Position numbers and translations under genes: made by a program. 64,000 nt of DNA from an uncultured Porphyromonadaceae bacterium (GTDB lineage: Bacteria; Bacteroidota; Bacteroidia; Bacteroidales; Muribaculaceae). The number at the start of each line of letters is the position of its first letter. The stretch's first letter is position 1. The stretch is from contig CABTZK010000007.1 in the NCBI GenBank assembly GCA_902489275.1, forward strand, positions 1-64,000, in the 5' to 3' direction. Below the pieces are notes generated by a model, which was not told where the DNA came from, did no database searches, and saw only the letters and a list, made by a program, of their open reading frames with translations. Shown one piece after another: positions 45,018-53,848 of the stretch.

Positions 45018-45566
45018 ATGGCAAAGGTATTTGATTTTAGTCTGAAAGACAAGAAAGGCAACGAAGTGAGCCTCGAAACTTACAAAGGCAAAGTACTCCT
45101 CATTGTGAACACGGCAACAGGCTGCGGCTTCACGCCCCAATATGAGGAGTTGGAAGCCATGTATCGCCGCTTGAAAGGCAAAGGGTTTGAAATCCTTGAC
45201 GTTCCTTGCGACCAGTTTGGCCACCAGGCTCCTGGCAGCGACGAAGAAATCACGGAATTCTGCACCGTGAAGTTCGGCACCGATTTCCCACAGTTCAAGA
45301 AGAGCGAGGTGAATGGCAAGAACGAGCTGCCGCTCTACAGCTGGCTGAAGAGCCAAAAGGGATATGCCGGCGGCGCCTACGAGGAAAAACTGGCGGCTAT
45401 TATGGAGGACCTCTATAACAAGTCGAACCCCGAGCCCCGCAAGGAGAACGACATCCAATGGAACTTCACCAAGTTCCTTGTGAACCGCGACGGCGAGGTG
45501 GTGGCTCGCTTTGAGCCGACCGCCGACCTCAAAGAGGTGGAGAAAAGCATCGAGGCGCTGCTCTAA
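45018..45566 (+). CDS. Glutathione peroxidase family thiol peroxidase
   Basis: 182 residues. The peroxidatic residue is Cys, not selenocysteine, in NTATGCGFTPQY (about residue 36). The second conserved Cys is in VPCDQFGHQAPG, and the Trp/Asn pair in IQWNFTKFLV. Bacterial Cys-type members usually take electrons from thioredoxin and reduce hydroperoxides in the cytoplasm. The family motif PCNQFG reads PCDQFG here. No signal peptide. Expression is probably peroxide-controlled through the palindromes upstream. Confidence 0.94.
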   Translation: MAKVFDFSLKDKKGNEVSLETYKGKVLLIVNTATGCGFTPQYEELEAMYRRLKGKGFEILDVPCDQFGHQAPGSDEEITEFCTVKFGTDFPQFKKSEVNGKNELPLYSWLKSQKGYAGGAYEEKLAAIMEDLYNKSNPEPRKENDIQWNFTKFLVNRDGEVVARFEPTADLKEVEKSIEALL

Positions 45567-45596
45567 CCACCGGGCACGCTATCACAGCAAAAATCG

Positions 45597-45642
45597 AAGA
45601 GGGACACCCGGCACCAATTGAAATTGGCCAGTTGCCCCTCTT
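45597..45642 (+). terminator. Stem-loop after the peroxidase gene
   Basis: AAGAGGG (45597-45603) pairs with CCCTCTT (45636-45642). Inside lies a second hairpin, CCAATT-GA-AATTGG (45614-45627). A T-run of only three bases follows, so read-through into the regulator gene is possible. Confidence 0.5.
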
Positions 45643-45727
45643 TGGCATGATTTGGCATGCGCTTTACCGGCTGCGCACAATGCGCAAGCCCGCGCGCTAC
45701 AAATTCAAATGACAAGAATCAGTGAGC

Positions 45728-46171
45728 ATGTCATACGAACAATTAAAACTCGACAACCAACTTTGCTTCCGCCTCTACACGGCAGCGCGCCTCATCACCC
45801 AGGCCTACGAGCCTTATCTCAAGCCACTGGGCATCACCTACACGCAATATCTCGTGCTCATGGTGCTGTGGGAACAGGACTGCCAGCCCGTGAACGACAT
45901 CGGGAAACGGCTGCTGCTGGGCATCAACACCACCTCGCCCCTGATCAAGCGCATGGAGAAAGCCGGCTTGCTCGCGCGCCGCGGCAGCGTGGCCGACAAG
46001 CGGCAGCAAATCGTGTTCCTGACCCAGAAAGGCAAGGCGCTGAAACAGAAAGCCGCGGGCATCCCCAACTGCATGATCGAGGGAATGCGCTCCAGCGACC
46101 TGTCACCCGAGAAACTCGCCCTGCTCATCCCCACCCTCGACGAGTTCATCGCCAAGATGTCGAAAAACTAA
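45728..46171 (+). CDS. OhrR-like MarR-family peroxide-sensing regulator
   Basis: 147 residues from ATG 45728; a GTG at 45722 is two codons earlier. Winged-helix MarR fold with NDIGKRLLLGINTTSPLIKRM as recognition region and the wing RGSVADKRQQIVFLT. The N-terminal Cys13 in KLDNQLCFRLYTAARL matches the reactive Cys of OhrR, and the tyrosines of YEPYLKPLGITYTQYLVLMVLWE match the OhrR pattern. OhrR releases DNA when this Cys is oxidised by organic peroxide. The neighbouring peroxidase gene with its palindromes is the obvious target. Confidence 0.88.
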   Translation: MSYEQLKLDNQLCFRLYTAARLITQAYEPYLKPLGITYTQYLVLMVLWEQDCQPVNDIGKRLLLGINTTSPLIKRMEKAGLLARRGSVADKRQQIVFLTQKGKALKQKAAGIPNCMIEGMRSSDLSPEKLALLIPTLDEFIAKMSKN

Positions 46172-46333
46172 TCGCACCCCTATCCTTGGCTATAACTTTG
46201 GATTAAACCTCCAAATCCTTTTCAAGACACGAACTTAGTGCCTACATAGGCATAGGCCACTGGGTGACTCGATGCGCAGAAAGTGAAACTCTGATGGGAG
46301 CCAATACAATAAAACCCTCTCCCCTACATTTTT

Positions 46334-47317
46334 CTATTTTGCGAGTTCGTTCTTTTGGGTAATTACAACAGCATCATACATCATCATAATGATGTCTTCG
46401 TCGTATTGCCCCATCATCTCCTTATTTATAATTCCTTTGATATTGTTGGCAATAAGATGGAAAAAATCTACTCCAGCACCAAAAGCATGTAAGTAAGCAC
46501 CACCAAATCGAGGATTCACCTCACTTAAGTAATACTCGCCATCTTTGTACCAAAAATCCATATCCACGGGGCCATTAAATTCAAGAACTGCACAAATTTC
46601 TTTAATGAAATCAAACAATCGATCATCTTTGAAAGAAATGGTTTTGCTGGCACCACCAATTTTTGTCTCAAGTTTTTTCTTAGAAAAGGCAGAAACTGGC
46701 TTATGAGAAATGCAGTCTATATAAACATCGGCATCACAATCTCCAGCATCCATAAATTCTTGAATAATATAATCATATTCTGCATGTATGAAGTAGTCTT
46801 CTAACTCAGCCATGCCATGAACCTTGTGGATACCAACACTACCACTACCTGTGCGAGGCTTTATGAAAACAGGGAATGAGATGTGACCTTGGGCGTATCC
46901 GTATTTAAAGTGTTCAAGAGTGTCATAGGTAAGAACAGTTCTTATTCCATGATCTTTCAAATAACGGAACATGGCATATTTGTCAAAACACAGTGCTGCG
47001 GTTTCCTTCTCTGGACACAATGGAAGGATCCCATTTTTCAAAAATAAATCACGATTTTTCGATAAAATTTCTATCTCGGGATCTATTAACGTAGTTATTG
47101 CCTTCACATCATTGGCCTTAGCTATATCTAAAATCGTACTGATATAATCTGGCGCATCTATCCTCGGAACAATAAATCGTTTATCACAAGCATAAAGTGC
47201 AGGTGCATAAGGAGAGTTATCTGCTCCTACAATCACACAATTTTCATCTAAAGCCTCTTTAAGATATTTGAGCAGCTGCACCCGTCGGCCACAACTGCAA
47301 AACATAATATTATTCAT
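46334..47317 (-). CDS. ATP-grasp ligase of the capsule cluster
   Basis: 327 residues. CarB-like ATP-grasp: N-terminal Rossmann-like region (MFCSCGRRVQLLKYLKEAL), FPVFIKPRTGSGSVGIHKV for ATP and a C-terminal metal site FNGPVDMDFWYKDGEYYLSEVNPR. These enzymes join a carboxylate to an amine or thiol with ATP. It is last in the operon and overlaps the decarboxylase gene by eight bases. A joint task, making an amine and joining it to a glycan carboxyl group, is inference. The DNA is clearly more AT-rich than the flanking chromosome. Confidence 0.82.
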   Translation of the reverse strand: MNNIMFCSCGRRVQLLKYLKEALDENCVIVGADNSPYAPALYACDKRFIVPRIDAPDYISTILDIAKANDVKAITTLIDPEIEILSKNRDLFLKNGILPLCPEKETAALCFDKYAMFRYLKDHGIRTVLTYDTLEHFKYGYAQGHISFPVFIKPRTGSGSVGIHKVHGMAELEDYFIHAEYDYIIQEFMDAGDCDADVYIDCISHKPVSAFSKKKLETKIGGASKTISFKDDRLFDFIKEICAVLEFNGPVDMDFWYKDGEYYLSEVNPRFGGAYLHAFGAGVDFFHLIANNIKGIINKEMMGQYDEDIIMMMYDAVVITQKNELAK

Positions 47318-48509
47318 TTTTATCTATTATCGATTTTATAAGGAAATCATTAGCAGTCCACTTCTTGCGAACAATTTTCACGCTACCATTTTTTTCAACA
47401 GAATAAACAGGAGGGAAAAAACTAATAAACAGTGGCGTAAGACACATGGTGTAGGCTCCAACACGATGGAATAATATCTTATCGCCCACATTTAGTTTTT
47501 TCTCATGACCTGCTAAAGTAAAAAGTCGATCGTTTTCAAGGCAAGTGCTTCCCGAAACCAATTGAGGTTTACCAGCAGCAACTCTTTCTCCCCCTTTGGT
47601 TAGCAACTCCTTAAAATAATCTTTCTTATGAAAAAATGGGTCAATATCATTATGAGTACCATCAATCGTGACATAATACTGACCTTGGTGGTTCTTTACG
47701 TCCAACACTGACGTCAAATAATCAAAAGCCGACGCAACCAAAGCATTACCAGGTTCAACGATCACCACTATATTCCTATTGCTTGAAGCCAAACTGCTAT
47801 AAATTGCATCTGCATAATCCTGATAGGTAGGCTTACCTGGCATTCTGCCAAAAAATCCTCCGCCAAAATCCCAATACTTCAAATTTAGACCATATTCATC
47901 AATAATAGGCTGAGCATACTGGATCACGTTTTGATAAAACCTTGGACTTCTTGTTTTCGAGGTGCGATGCGTGTGCAATCCTACTATATCAACATTGCCT
48001 AAGGCCTTTATTTTTGAAATTATATCACGGAAATCAGGAGTTTCTACTGAAAAGCCAAATCGGCTATTATCATCATCATGATTTTGGTCTTTGGGGGAAA
48101 TTTTAGAGATGTCTATATTTAAACGAACACCAACCCCATAGGTCTTAGTAGATGGCAGCGTTTCAAGCCACTCTATTTCCCGAAAAGTTTCAATATTAAC
48201 AATTGCACTTCCCTGCACCGCTTGCACAAACGTTTGCTTCGATTTCATTGGCCCATTATAAATGATGTGGTCGACAGAAAAACCACAAGCCAAAGCAAGT
48301 TCAAATTCGTCTCCTGAAACCACCTCGGCATAACAGCCTTTTTCACATGCAAACCGTAAACAATATGGTAGTGGGTTCGTTTTTACAGAATAACCTACAA
48401 TACTTTGAGAAAAACGACTACGGAGAGCTTGCTGGAAAGAGGTGATACTCTCCTCTAATTCTCTTTCACGCAACAAGAAGCAGGGCGTATGAAAACCTTC
48501 GTATGTCAT
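47310..48509 (-). CDS. Type III PLP-dependent decarboxylase (LysA/ornithine decarboxylase-like)
   Basis: 399 residues. Alanine-racemase-fold barrel with PLP Lys43 in GYSVKTNPLP, GLHTHR, GGGFFGRMPG for the phosphate and EPGNALVAS (the usual EPGR has Asn here). The C-terminal beta domain has SGSTCLENDRLF. Family members decarboxylate diaminopimelate, ornithine or related amino acids. Inside a capsule operon it probably makes an amine or amino acid used to decorate the glycan. It overlaps the decayed epimerase upstream by four bases (ATGA). Confidence 0.85.
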   Translation of the reverse strand: MTYEGFHTPCFLLRERELEESITSFQQALRSRFSQSIVGYSVKTNPLPYCLRFACEKGCYAEVVSGDEFELALACGFSVDHIIYNGPMKSKQTFVQAVQGSAIVNIETFREIEWLETLPSTKTYGVGVRLNIDISKISPKDQNHDDDNSRFGFSVETPDFRDIISKIKALGNVDIVGLHTHRTSKTRSPRFYQNVIQYAQPIIDEYGLNLKYWDFGGGFFGRMPGKPTYQDYADAIYSSLASSNRNIVVIVEPGNALVASAFDYLTSVLDVKNHQGQYYVTIDGTHNDIDPFFHKKDYFKELLTKGGERVAAGKPQLVSGSTCLENDRLFTLAGHEKKLNVGDKILFHRVGAYTMCLTPLFISFFPPVYSVEKNGSVKIVRKKWTANDFLIKSIIDKNE

Positions 48510-48935
48510 CGCTCATCCTCTAAATGATAGTCCTCTCGGTGTCCCCATAACAGGGAAAAGGGTTCACTTTCCATTTCACGCTTGAAATCCCTCAAAGCGT
48601 CTAAATAACTGTATTTAGGCTCATAATTTAACTCTTTTACTGTTTTACTAATGTCAAAAGCATTGCACAATGGGTCTGGTTTATCGGGCGCGTATGAGAT
48701 GGGAGAAGGATTATCGACTGGTGAAAACACTTCCACAATTCCCCTGATTTGCTCTTCAAGTGAGACCTGCCACCCGTTGCCAACATTGTATACTCCACCT
48801 TCTAAATCACTACTAACGCAATTTTCTACCAACTGGGTAAAATCCTTAATATACACCATCTCTTTTTTCAACTTCACGGCAACATTTGCCCCCAAAGTTC
48901 CCAGTTGCCCTGAGAACTAACACTCTTTTTTTCAT
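48506..48935 (-). pseudogene. Decayed NAD-dependent epimerase/dehydratase
   Basis: An ATG at 48935 opens with a Rossmann start (MKKRVLVLRATGNFG), where the usual Gly after the first strand is Arg. The frame slips in a run of five G near 48893 and continues as ANVAVKLKKE. This is joined directly to the C-terminal part of an epimerase (MVYIKDFTQLVENCVSSD, GGVYNVGNGWQVSLEEQI). About 150-180 residues of the middle, including the YxxxK catalytic site, are missing compared with family members of about 300 residues. The remaining 129-codon frame cannot be an active short-chain dehydrogenase. It still overlaps the next gene by four bases, so the operon stays translationally linked. Confidence 0.8.
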
Positions 48936-48949
48936 ATTTTCAATTTTTA

Positions 48950-49558
48950 TTAGTTGTTCCCATTAAACTCTTCCATTGTCACAGATCCGCTTCGCGAAAT
49001 ACCTTCACGGTGCAGTACAGCTCTAATAGTTGAAAAAATTATATTCAAATCGGTTCTCAGCGACACGTGGTCCACATACCACACGTCGAGCTTAAATCGC
49101 TCGGTCCACGAGATGGCATTGCGCCCGTGGCACTGCGCCCAGCCAGTGATGCCTGGGCGCACCTCGTGGCGGCGCGCCTGCTCAGGGCTGTAGAGCGGCA
49201 AGTACTGCGCCAGCAGGGGGCGGGGGCCTATTAATGCCATGTCGCCTTTGAGCACATTGAAGAGCTGCGGCAGCTCGTCGACAGAGGTAGAACGCACAAA
49301 GCGACCAACCCGCGTGAGGCGCTGCACGTCGGGCAGCAAGTTGCCCTCGGCGTCACGCTCGTCGGTCATCGTCTTGAATTTCCAAATTTTGAAAATCTTG
49401 CCATGCAGCCCCGGGCGCTCCTGGAAGAAGAATGCCCCTGCCCCACGATTGGCGAAATGCAGCCAAATGGCCACAGCCAGCAGCAAGGGACACAAGCCAA
49501 TGAGCGCAACAAGCGCAATGCAAAAGTCAAAAACCCGCTTGAAAACCCGCCTGTACAT
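48950..49558 (-). CDS. PglC/WcaJ-type initiating phosphoglycosyl transferase
   Basis: 202 residues. One N-terminal membrane segment (FDFCIALVALIGLCPLLLAVAIW) and the small catalytic domain of polyprenol-phosphate sugar-1-phosphate transferases: KIWKFKTMTDE, the Asp-Glu pair in STSVDELPQLFNVLKGDMALIGPRP and VRPGITGWAQ. It starts the repeat unit by moving a sugar phosphate onto undecaprenyl phosphate. Its short form is of the PglC monotopic type. The DNA is GC-rich like the chromosome, unlike the genes on its 3' side. Confidence 0.95.
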   Translation of the reverse strand: MYRRVFKRVFDFCIALVALIGLCPLLLAVAIWLHFANRGAGAFFFQERPGLHGKIFKIWKFKTMTDERDAEGNLLPDVQRLTRVGRFVRSTSVDELPQLFNVLKGDMALIGPRPLLAQYLPLYSPEQARRHEVRPGITGWAQCHGRNAISWTERFKLDVWYVDHVSLRTDLNIIFSTIRAVLHREGISRSGSVTMEEFNGNN

Positions 49559-49578
49559 CCATCAATCTTTTTAAATTG

Positions 49579-50715
49579 TCAAACTTTGTGAGGGACACGG
49601 CTCAAAGCCTCGGCATAAAAATCTTTCAGGCATTGGCGCACATACCCCTGCTCGAAACGGCTGGCGACGAGCTGGCGGGCATTGGCCGCCATGTGCCGTA
49701 TCTCATCGGGACGCTCGACAAAGCGCCGCATGGCCTGGTAAAGCGCATCGGCATCCCTTGGCGGAATGATTGTTCCGTTTTCTCCCTCAATGATGATTTC
49801 GCGCGAGCCGTTGATGTCGGTGACAATGCTCGGCAACCCCATAGCACCAGTCTCTATCACCACATTGGGGAAACCCTCGCGATAGCTTGGGAACACCAAC
49901 GCGTTTGCTGACTCGTAGAACGGGCGAACGTCGTCTTGTGAGCCAACCGCATCGATGGCCTCATTGGCTTCAATCTCGGCCCATGTATCGGGACTCACCG
50001 GGTCAAGTCGCTCCTCGCGAGAGCCAACTAAGAGCAATTTTGTAGCAGGACACTCCCTGTGCAGGCGGCTAAACGCCTCGATGAGTTCGTTCATGCCTTT
50101 ATCCCTCACGATGCGCCCTACAAAAACGAATCGGAAACACCCCTTTTCTTTTTCATGGTTTTGGGACTGATAATAGTTCAAATCAATGCCCCTCACATTG
50201 CCATGACCTAGCACCTGGAGGGGCTTGCGCGTGATGCCATGACCAAGCAGGTCATTCTTCACCCCCTCCCCCTCGGGGATAACGTGCGTGGCGCAAGCGC
50301 AAGTCAACCAATCGGTGAGCATCAAGATGCGCTTCGTCAGCCCTGTGGCTGTCGGGAACACGAGTCCCGTAAAGGTGTGCACCCTCACTGGCACTCTCGC
50401 CAACCAAGCCGCCATCATGCAAATCAAGCCCGCCTTGGGGGTCATGGAGTGCACCATGTGTGGCTTTTCCTTGCGAAAAACGGTCCACATCTGCCCAAGC
50501 GACCTCAAATCCCTCAACGGGCTGATGTGGCGCTCCATGGGTACAGCCACAACTCGGCATCGCTCTCGGACAGCAATCTCTTGCAACTGCTGCCCGGGCG
50601 AAGACACGGCTACCACCTCGTAGCCCTCCTCGGCAAGTTCTCTCAACAAGCCCTTGCAAAAGGTGTTGAGTGACGTGGGCACCGTCGTGGCTCTAATAAT
50701 TTTCAACTTCTTCAC
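49579..50715 (-). CDS. Glycosyltransferase family 4
   Basis: 378 residues from a GTG at 50715 that overlaps the upstream stop (GTGA). The longer frame to 50787 runs into the previous gene and has no family-like sequence. GT-B fold: N-terminal acceptor domain (KIIRATTVPTSLNTFCKG) and C-terminal donor domain with FVFVGRIVRDKGMNELIEAF and the EX7E-like VFPSYREGFPNVVIETGAMG. It adds a sugar to the lipid-linked repeat. Confidence 0.93.
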   Translation of the reverse strand: MKKLKIIRATTVPTSLNTFCKGLLRELAEEGYEVVAVSSPGQQLQEIAVRERCRVVAVPMERHISPLRDLRSLGQMWTVFRKEKPHMVHSMTPKAGLICMMAAWLARVPVRVHTFTGLVFPTATGLTKRILMLTDWLTCACATHVIPEGEGVKNDLLGHGITRKPLQVLGHGNVRGIDLNYYQSQNHEKEKGCFRFVFVGRIVRDKGMNELIEAFSRLHRECPATKLLLVGSREERLDPVSPDTWAEIEANEAIDAVGSQDDVRPFYESANALVFPSYREGFPNVVIETGAMGLPSIVTDINGSREIIIEGENGTIIPPRDADALYQAMRRFVERPDEIRHMAANARQLVASRFEQGYVRQCLKDFYAEALSRVPHKV

Positions 50716-51773
50716 AGCGATAGATACAATTCGTGATACTTTCTTGCCATCACACTGATGTCGTACTGTTTCGCCTTTTCCTGGCACTTGATTGCCACCT
50801 CACGGTAATGCTCGGGATTTTCGCAAAGGCTGCGTATCTCGTGCGCCAACTTGCGGGCATCGCCCTCGGGGAACAGCACGCCATTTCCTCCGACAATTTC
50901 TCGAAGTCCATCAACATCGCTCGCCACAAACGGCCTTCCCGAGGCCATACCTTCAATGCTCGATAACGACAGTCCCTCCCAGTGCGAGGACAACACGTTG
51001 ATATCACTTTCGGCAAGCAACTTGGGAATATCTGACCTGATGCCTAAAAAGTCTACCCTGTCAGCCACTTGAAACGCCACAGCCAACCGTTGCAGCTCAT
51101 CGCGCCTTGCCCCGTCACCCACCAGCCGCACACGATAATTGGCAGGCAACTCTGCTACAGCCTTGATGAGCGTGTCCTGGTCTTTTTGCGTTCTAAAGGC
51201 AGCTATCATGGTCACAATTAAGCGCTGTTTTTCTTTTATCTGCTTGATTGGTAATAAAAAACGTTTTATACTAATTCCATTATATATGGTTTTAATCTTA
51301 TTATTTCTACCTAAATATTTAACCAAATTAGATTTAGTTTGATCAGAAATACATATAATCCGCAAATATTTAGAATACATCCAATGATCCACCCATTTCA
51401 AAAACTTTTTGTCGCGTCTGCGATTGGTAGCATTATGCTCTGTGGTTACCAATTTCGCTCCACTAAAATTCAAGCACTTGGCCAATGGGGCGAACAACTG
51501 GCAGGCCGTGTTGTGGGTGTGAACAATATCAAACTTATTCACAAACTTGCACAGCCCAAAAATATTGAGCGGGCTATACACATTCCTCCCCACCGACAAA
51601 CTTTGCACTTTTACACCAGTGGATTCAAGTTCGTCCATAAATGGAGTGCGAGTGCCGTCGAAGACCAGCAACTCTACCTCATCGCCCAGCGAGCGCAACT
51701 CGGGCAGCAAATCCACCATCAAGTGCTCGGCCCCTCCAGTCCTCAGCGAAGTGATCACATGCAGTATCTTCAT
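50712..51773 (-). CDS. Glycosyltransferase family 4
   Basis: 353 residues, GT-B fold: KILHVITSLRTGGAEHLMVD at the start, VTMIAAFRTQKDQDTLI and LSSHWEGLSLSSIEGMASGRP in the donor domain. The gene is a base-composition mosaic: about 51220-51420, coding for the middle, is strongly AT-rich while both ends are GC-richer. Overlaps its neighbours by four bases on each side. Confidence 0.93.
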   Translation of the reverse strand: MKILHVITSLRTGGAEHLMVDLLPELRSLGDEVELLVFDGTRTPFMDELESTGVKVQSLSVGRNVYSPLNIFGLCKFVNKFDIVHTHNTACQLFAPLAKCLNFSGAKLVTTEHNATNRRRDKKFLKWVDHWMYSKYLRIICISDQTKSNLVKYLGRNNKIKTIYNGISIKRFLLPIKQIKEKQRLIVTMIAAFRTQKDQDTLIKAVAELPANYRVRLVGDGARRDELQRLAVAFQVADRVDFLGIRSDIPKLLAESDINVLSSHWEGLSLSSIEGMASGRPFVASDVDGLREIVGGNGVLFPEGDARKLAHEIRSLCENPEHYREVAIKCQEKAKQYDISVMARKYHELYLSL

Positions 51774-52675
51774 TTTTTAAAGTTCATTTTTTGATTGGTA
51801 TTCACCTTATACCGAATGATACAATACAACACGATACCAACTGGGATCGCCAAGACCGTCAAGAACTTTTTGGGTGATTTCTTGATAAAGTCCCAATCTT
51901 GGCATATCATGGAACTGGAAACGTAATGGGCACAAACGACAAACCTCCGCTTCAAGCTGTGAGTTGCTTCCATCTCTGCTCTACGAAAAAATGCAAAGCC
52001 ACGAGGATTGCGCCAATATTGCCTGTACATGCTGAAACTCGATCCGTCTTGCTGATATTCAACAATGACGAGCGGCTCATTAAGCGTGAGCAACTTCCAA
52101 TCGCGGTCAATGAGCATATATTTATAAGCCAAGCCCACATACTTCTCTCCCGGGAAGATGGGATATTCGGGATATTGCTCTATCACGTCGGTACGGTACA
52201 CCAGTTTCTTGTCACCCCTGCCCCCTGTCTCATAATAGCCCATGAGCGTGGTTTCCTCCATTCCGTCGGGAAACTTCGTGCCAATCACACGTCCACTCTC
52301 CATTTGATCTAAAGCCAAAATGCCAGCATATTTCTCGCTTCCATGCTCTTTCCAAAAATTCACAATCTTCTCCACAGCGTTATCGGGCATCCAGTCATCA
52401 CTGTCAATGCACGTGTTCAGCTCTGTCGTGATGTTACGATATGCTGTATTGTGAGCGCCATGCATGCCCTGATTTTCTTGATAGATATATCGGATTGATA
52501 TTTTCCCGTCTTTCATCCACCTCTCAACAAGTTCACGGGTATTATCCTGGCTTCCGTCATCAATAACCAGCCATTCAAAATCCTGGCATGTTTGCCTGCA
52601 CAGGCTCTCATAGGTGCGCCCTATGGTGTGCGCCCTATTATAGGCAGGAGTAAAAACTGTTAATGTCTTATTCAT
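51770..52675 (-). CDS. Glycosyltransferase family 2
   Basis: 301 residues. GT-A fold: LTVFTPAYNRAHTIGRTYES, WLVIDDGSQDNTREL, and the DxD region LNTCIDSDDWMPDNAV. C-terminal helices (FLTVLAIPVGIVLYCIIRYK) may bind the membrane. It acts on the lipid-linked repeat unit. Overlaps both neighbours by four bases. Confidence 0.93.
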   Translation of the reverse strand: MNKTLTVFTPAYNRAHTIGRTYESLCRQTCQDFEWLVIDDGSQDNTRELVERWMKDGKISIRYIYQENQGMHGAHNTAYRNITTELNTCIDSDDWMPDNAVEKIVNFWKEHGSEKYAGILALDQMESGRVIGTKFPDGMEETTLMGYYETGGRGDKKLVYRTDVIEQYPEYPIFPGEKYVGLAYKYMLIDRDWKLLTLNEPLVIVEYQQDGSSFSMYRQYWRNPRGFAFFRRAEMEATHSLKRRFVVCAHYVSSSMICQDWDFIKKSPKKFLTVLAIPVGIVLYCIIRYKVNTNQKMNFKK

Positions 52676-53805
52676 CTTGATTGTCCTAACAAGAACATGA
52701 TAAATGTGAAACCCTCATATAGCAGCAAGATCAATGCTGTCTTGCGATCCTGGTCATCCCACAACCTGAACCGCAGCAAGGGGTAAACAATCACGATGGG
52801 GTAAAGAAACCAGCTCAAGTAGGCAAAGCGGTTGGAATAAGCCGCACGGATCACCATCACCCAAAACGCATTGGCTAAGATATAGGTTACAGCAATGATG
52901 TTGAACGTCCGGTCTTCAAAATTCCGTTTGATTGTCACATACCAAGTCATCAACACAGGCATGGCACTATAGAGCAGGAAATCAAAGCGGAAACCTGTTT
53001 CCGAAAACTGCTTCATCACTTTAGCGTCATCTTGACTTTGGAAATAATCGGTCATACGGTCATCGAAACCCAAACCTGCAAAAAAGTCTCCTACATAATT
53101 TCCAACAAAGAGCGAAATGAAAATTGATGCTATCCAAAACCATATCGCGTACTTTGGCTCTTTAATCAAAAACAGAGCCATGAACAAAGCCAATGCGGGC
53201 AACAATGTAGAACGATGCACTCCAACGGCTAAAACACACAAGAAAAAACCAATAAAAAATTTTAATTTCGTTTTCGTTACGAGTGGAAATGTTGCTAACA
53301 TGATGCTGCATGCCAATCCATTGCGTAAGCCATTCACCGCATATCCATAGAAAGAAAAAGATGCCAAGCAAAACAAGAACGAAACCCAAACGTTGTTAGG
53401 GAACAACATCCAGCAACATAAAAACATGAGTCCAATATAGAGTGCCTCGATAATCAAGAAATAAGCATTCACCGAGAAACCCATCAATTGACACCACGAC
53501 CTTAATCTTGCCCAAAGCCATTCCTCTTGCCAATCAACAGTGGAGTAATGATCTGAAAAATTGTTGTACACATGTGCATACATTCCTGAATCTCCAAACG
53601 CAACATTTAGAGGCCGAAGACCAAGGAATAATATTAACATCAACCCAACGGCAAAAGTAAAAAAAGGAATTTCCTTTTTTGCATACAACAAGGTCGTCCC
53701 GGCAGACGACAAATAACGCATAGCGGAAAGCAGGCAAAGAATAAAGATAAAACAACAATAAATTGCGCTGTAATACGCTGGGGATATATTTCTAAATAAT
53801 TCCAT
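52672..53805 (-). CDS. EpsG/Wzy-like polysaccharide polymerase
   Basis: 377 residues, about ten membrane helices, with the EpsG-type loop LRPLNVAFGDSGMYAHVYNN after the second helix and RNGLACSIMLATFPLV. The family joins repeat units at the outer face of the inner membrane. Family assignment is good; linkage cannot be read. Confidence 0.87.
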   Translation of the reverse strand: MELFRNISPAYYSAIYCCFIFILCLLSAMRYLSSAGTTLLYAKKEIPFFTFAVGLMLILFLGLRPLNVAFGDSGMYAHVYNNFSDHYSTVDWQEEWLWARLRSWCQLMGFSVNAYFLIIEALYIGLMFLCCWMLFPNNVWVSFLFCLASFSFYGYAVNGLRNGLACSIMLATFPLVTKTKLKFFIGFFLCVLAVGVHRSTLLPALALFMALFLIKEPKYAIWFWIASIFISLFVGNYVGDFFAGLGFDDRMTDYFQSQDDAKVMKQFSETGFRFDFLLYSAMPVLMTWYVTIKRNFEDRTFNIIAVTYILANAFWVMVIRAAYSNRFAYLSWFLYPIVIVYPLLRFRLWDDQDRKTALILLLYEGFTFIMFLLGQSR

Positions 53806-53848
53806 GTCAAAAAGATTACAAGATAATAGCAGTAGCCAACGGTGGCGA

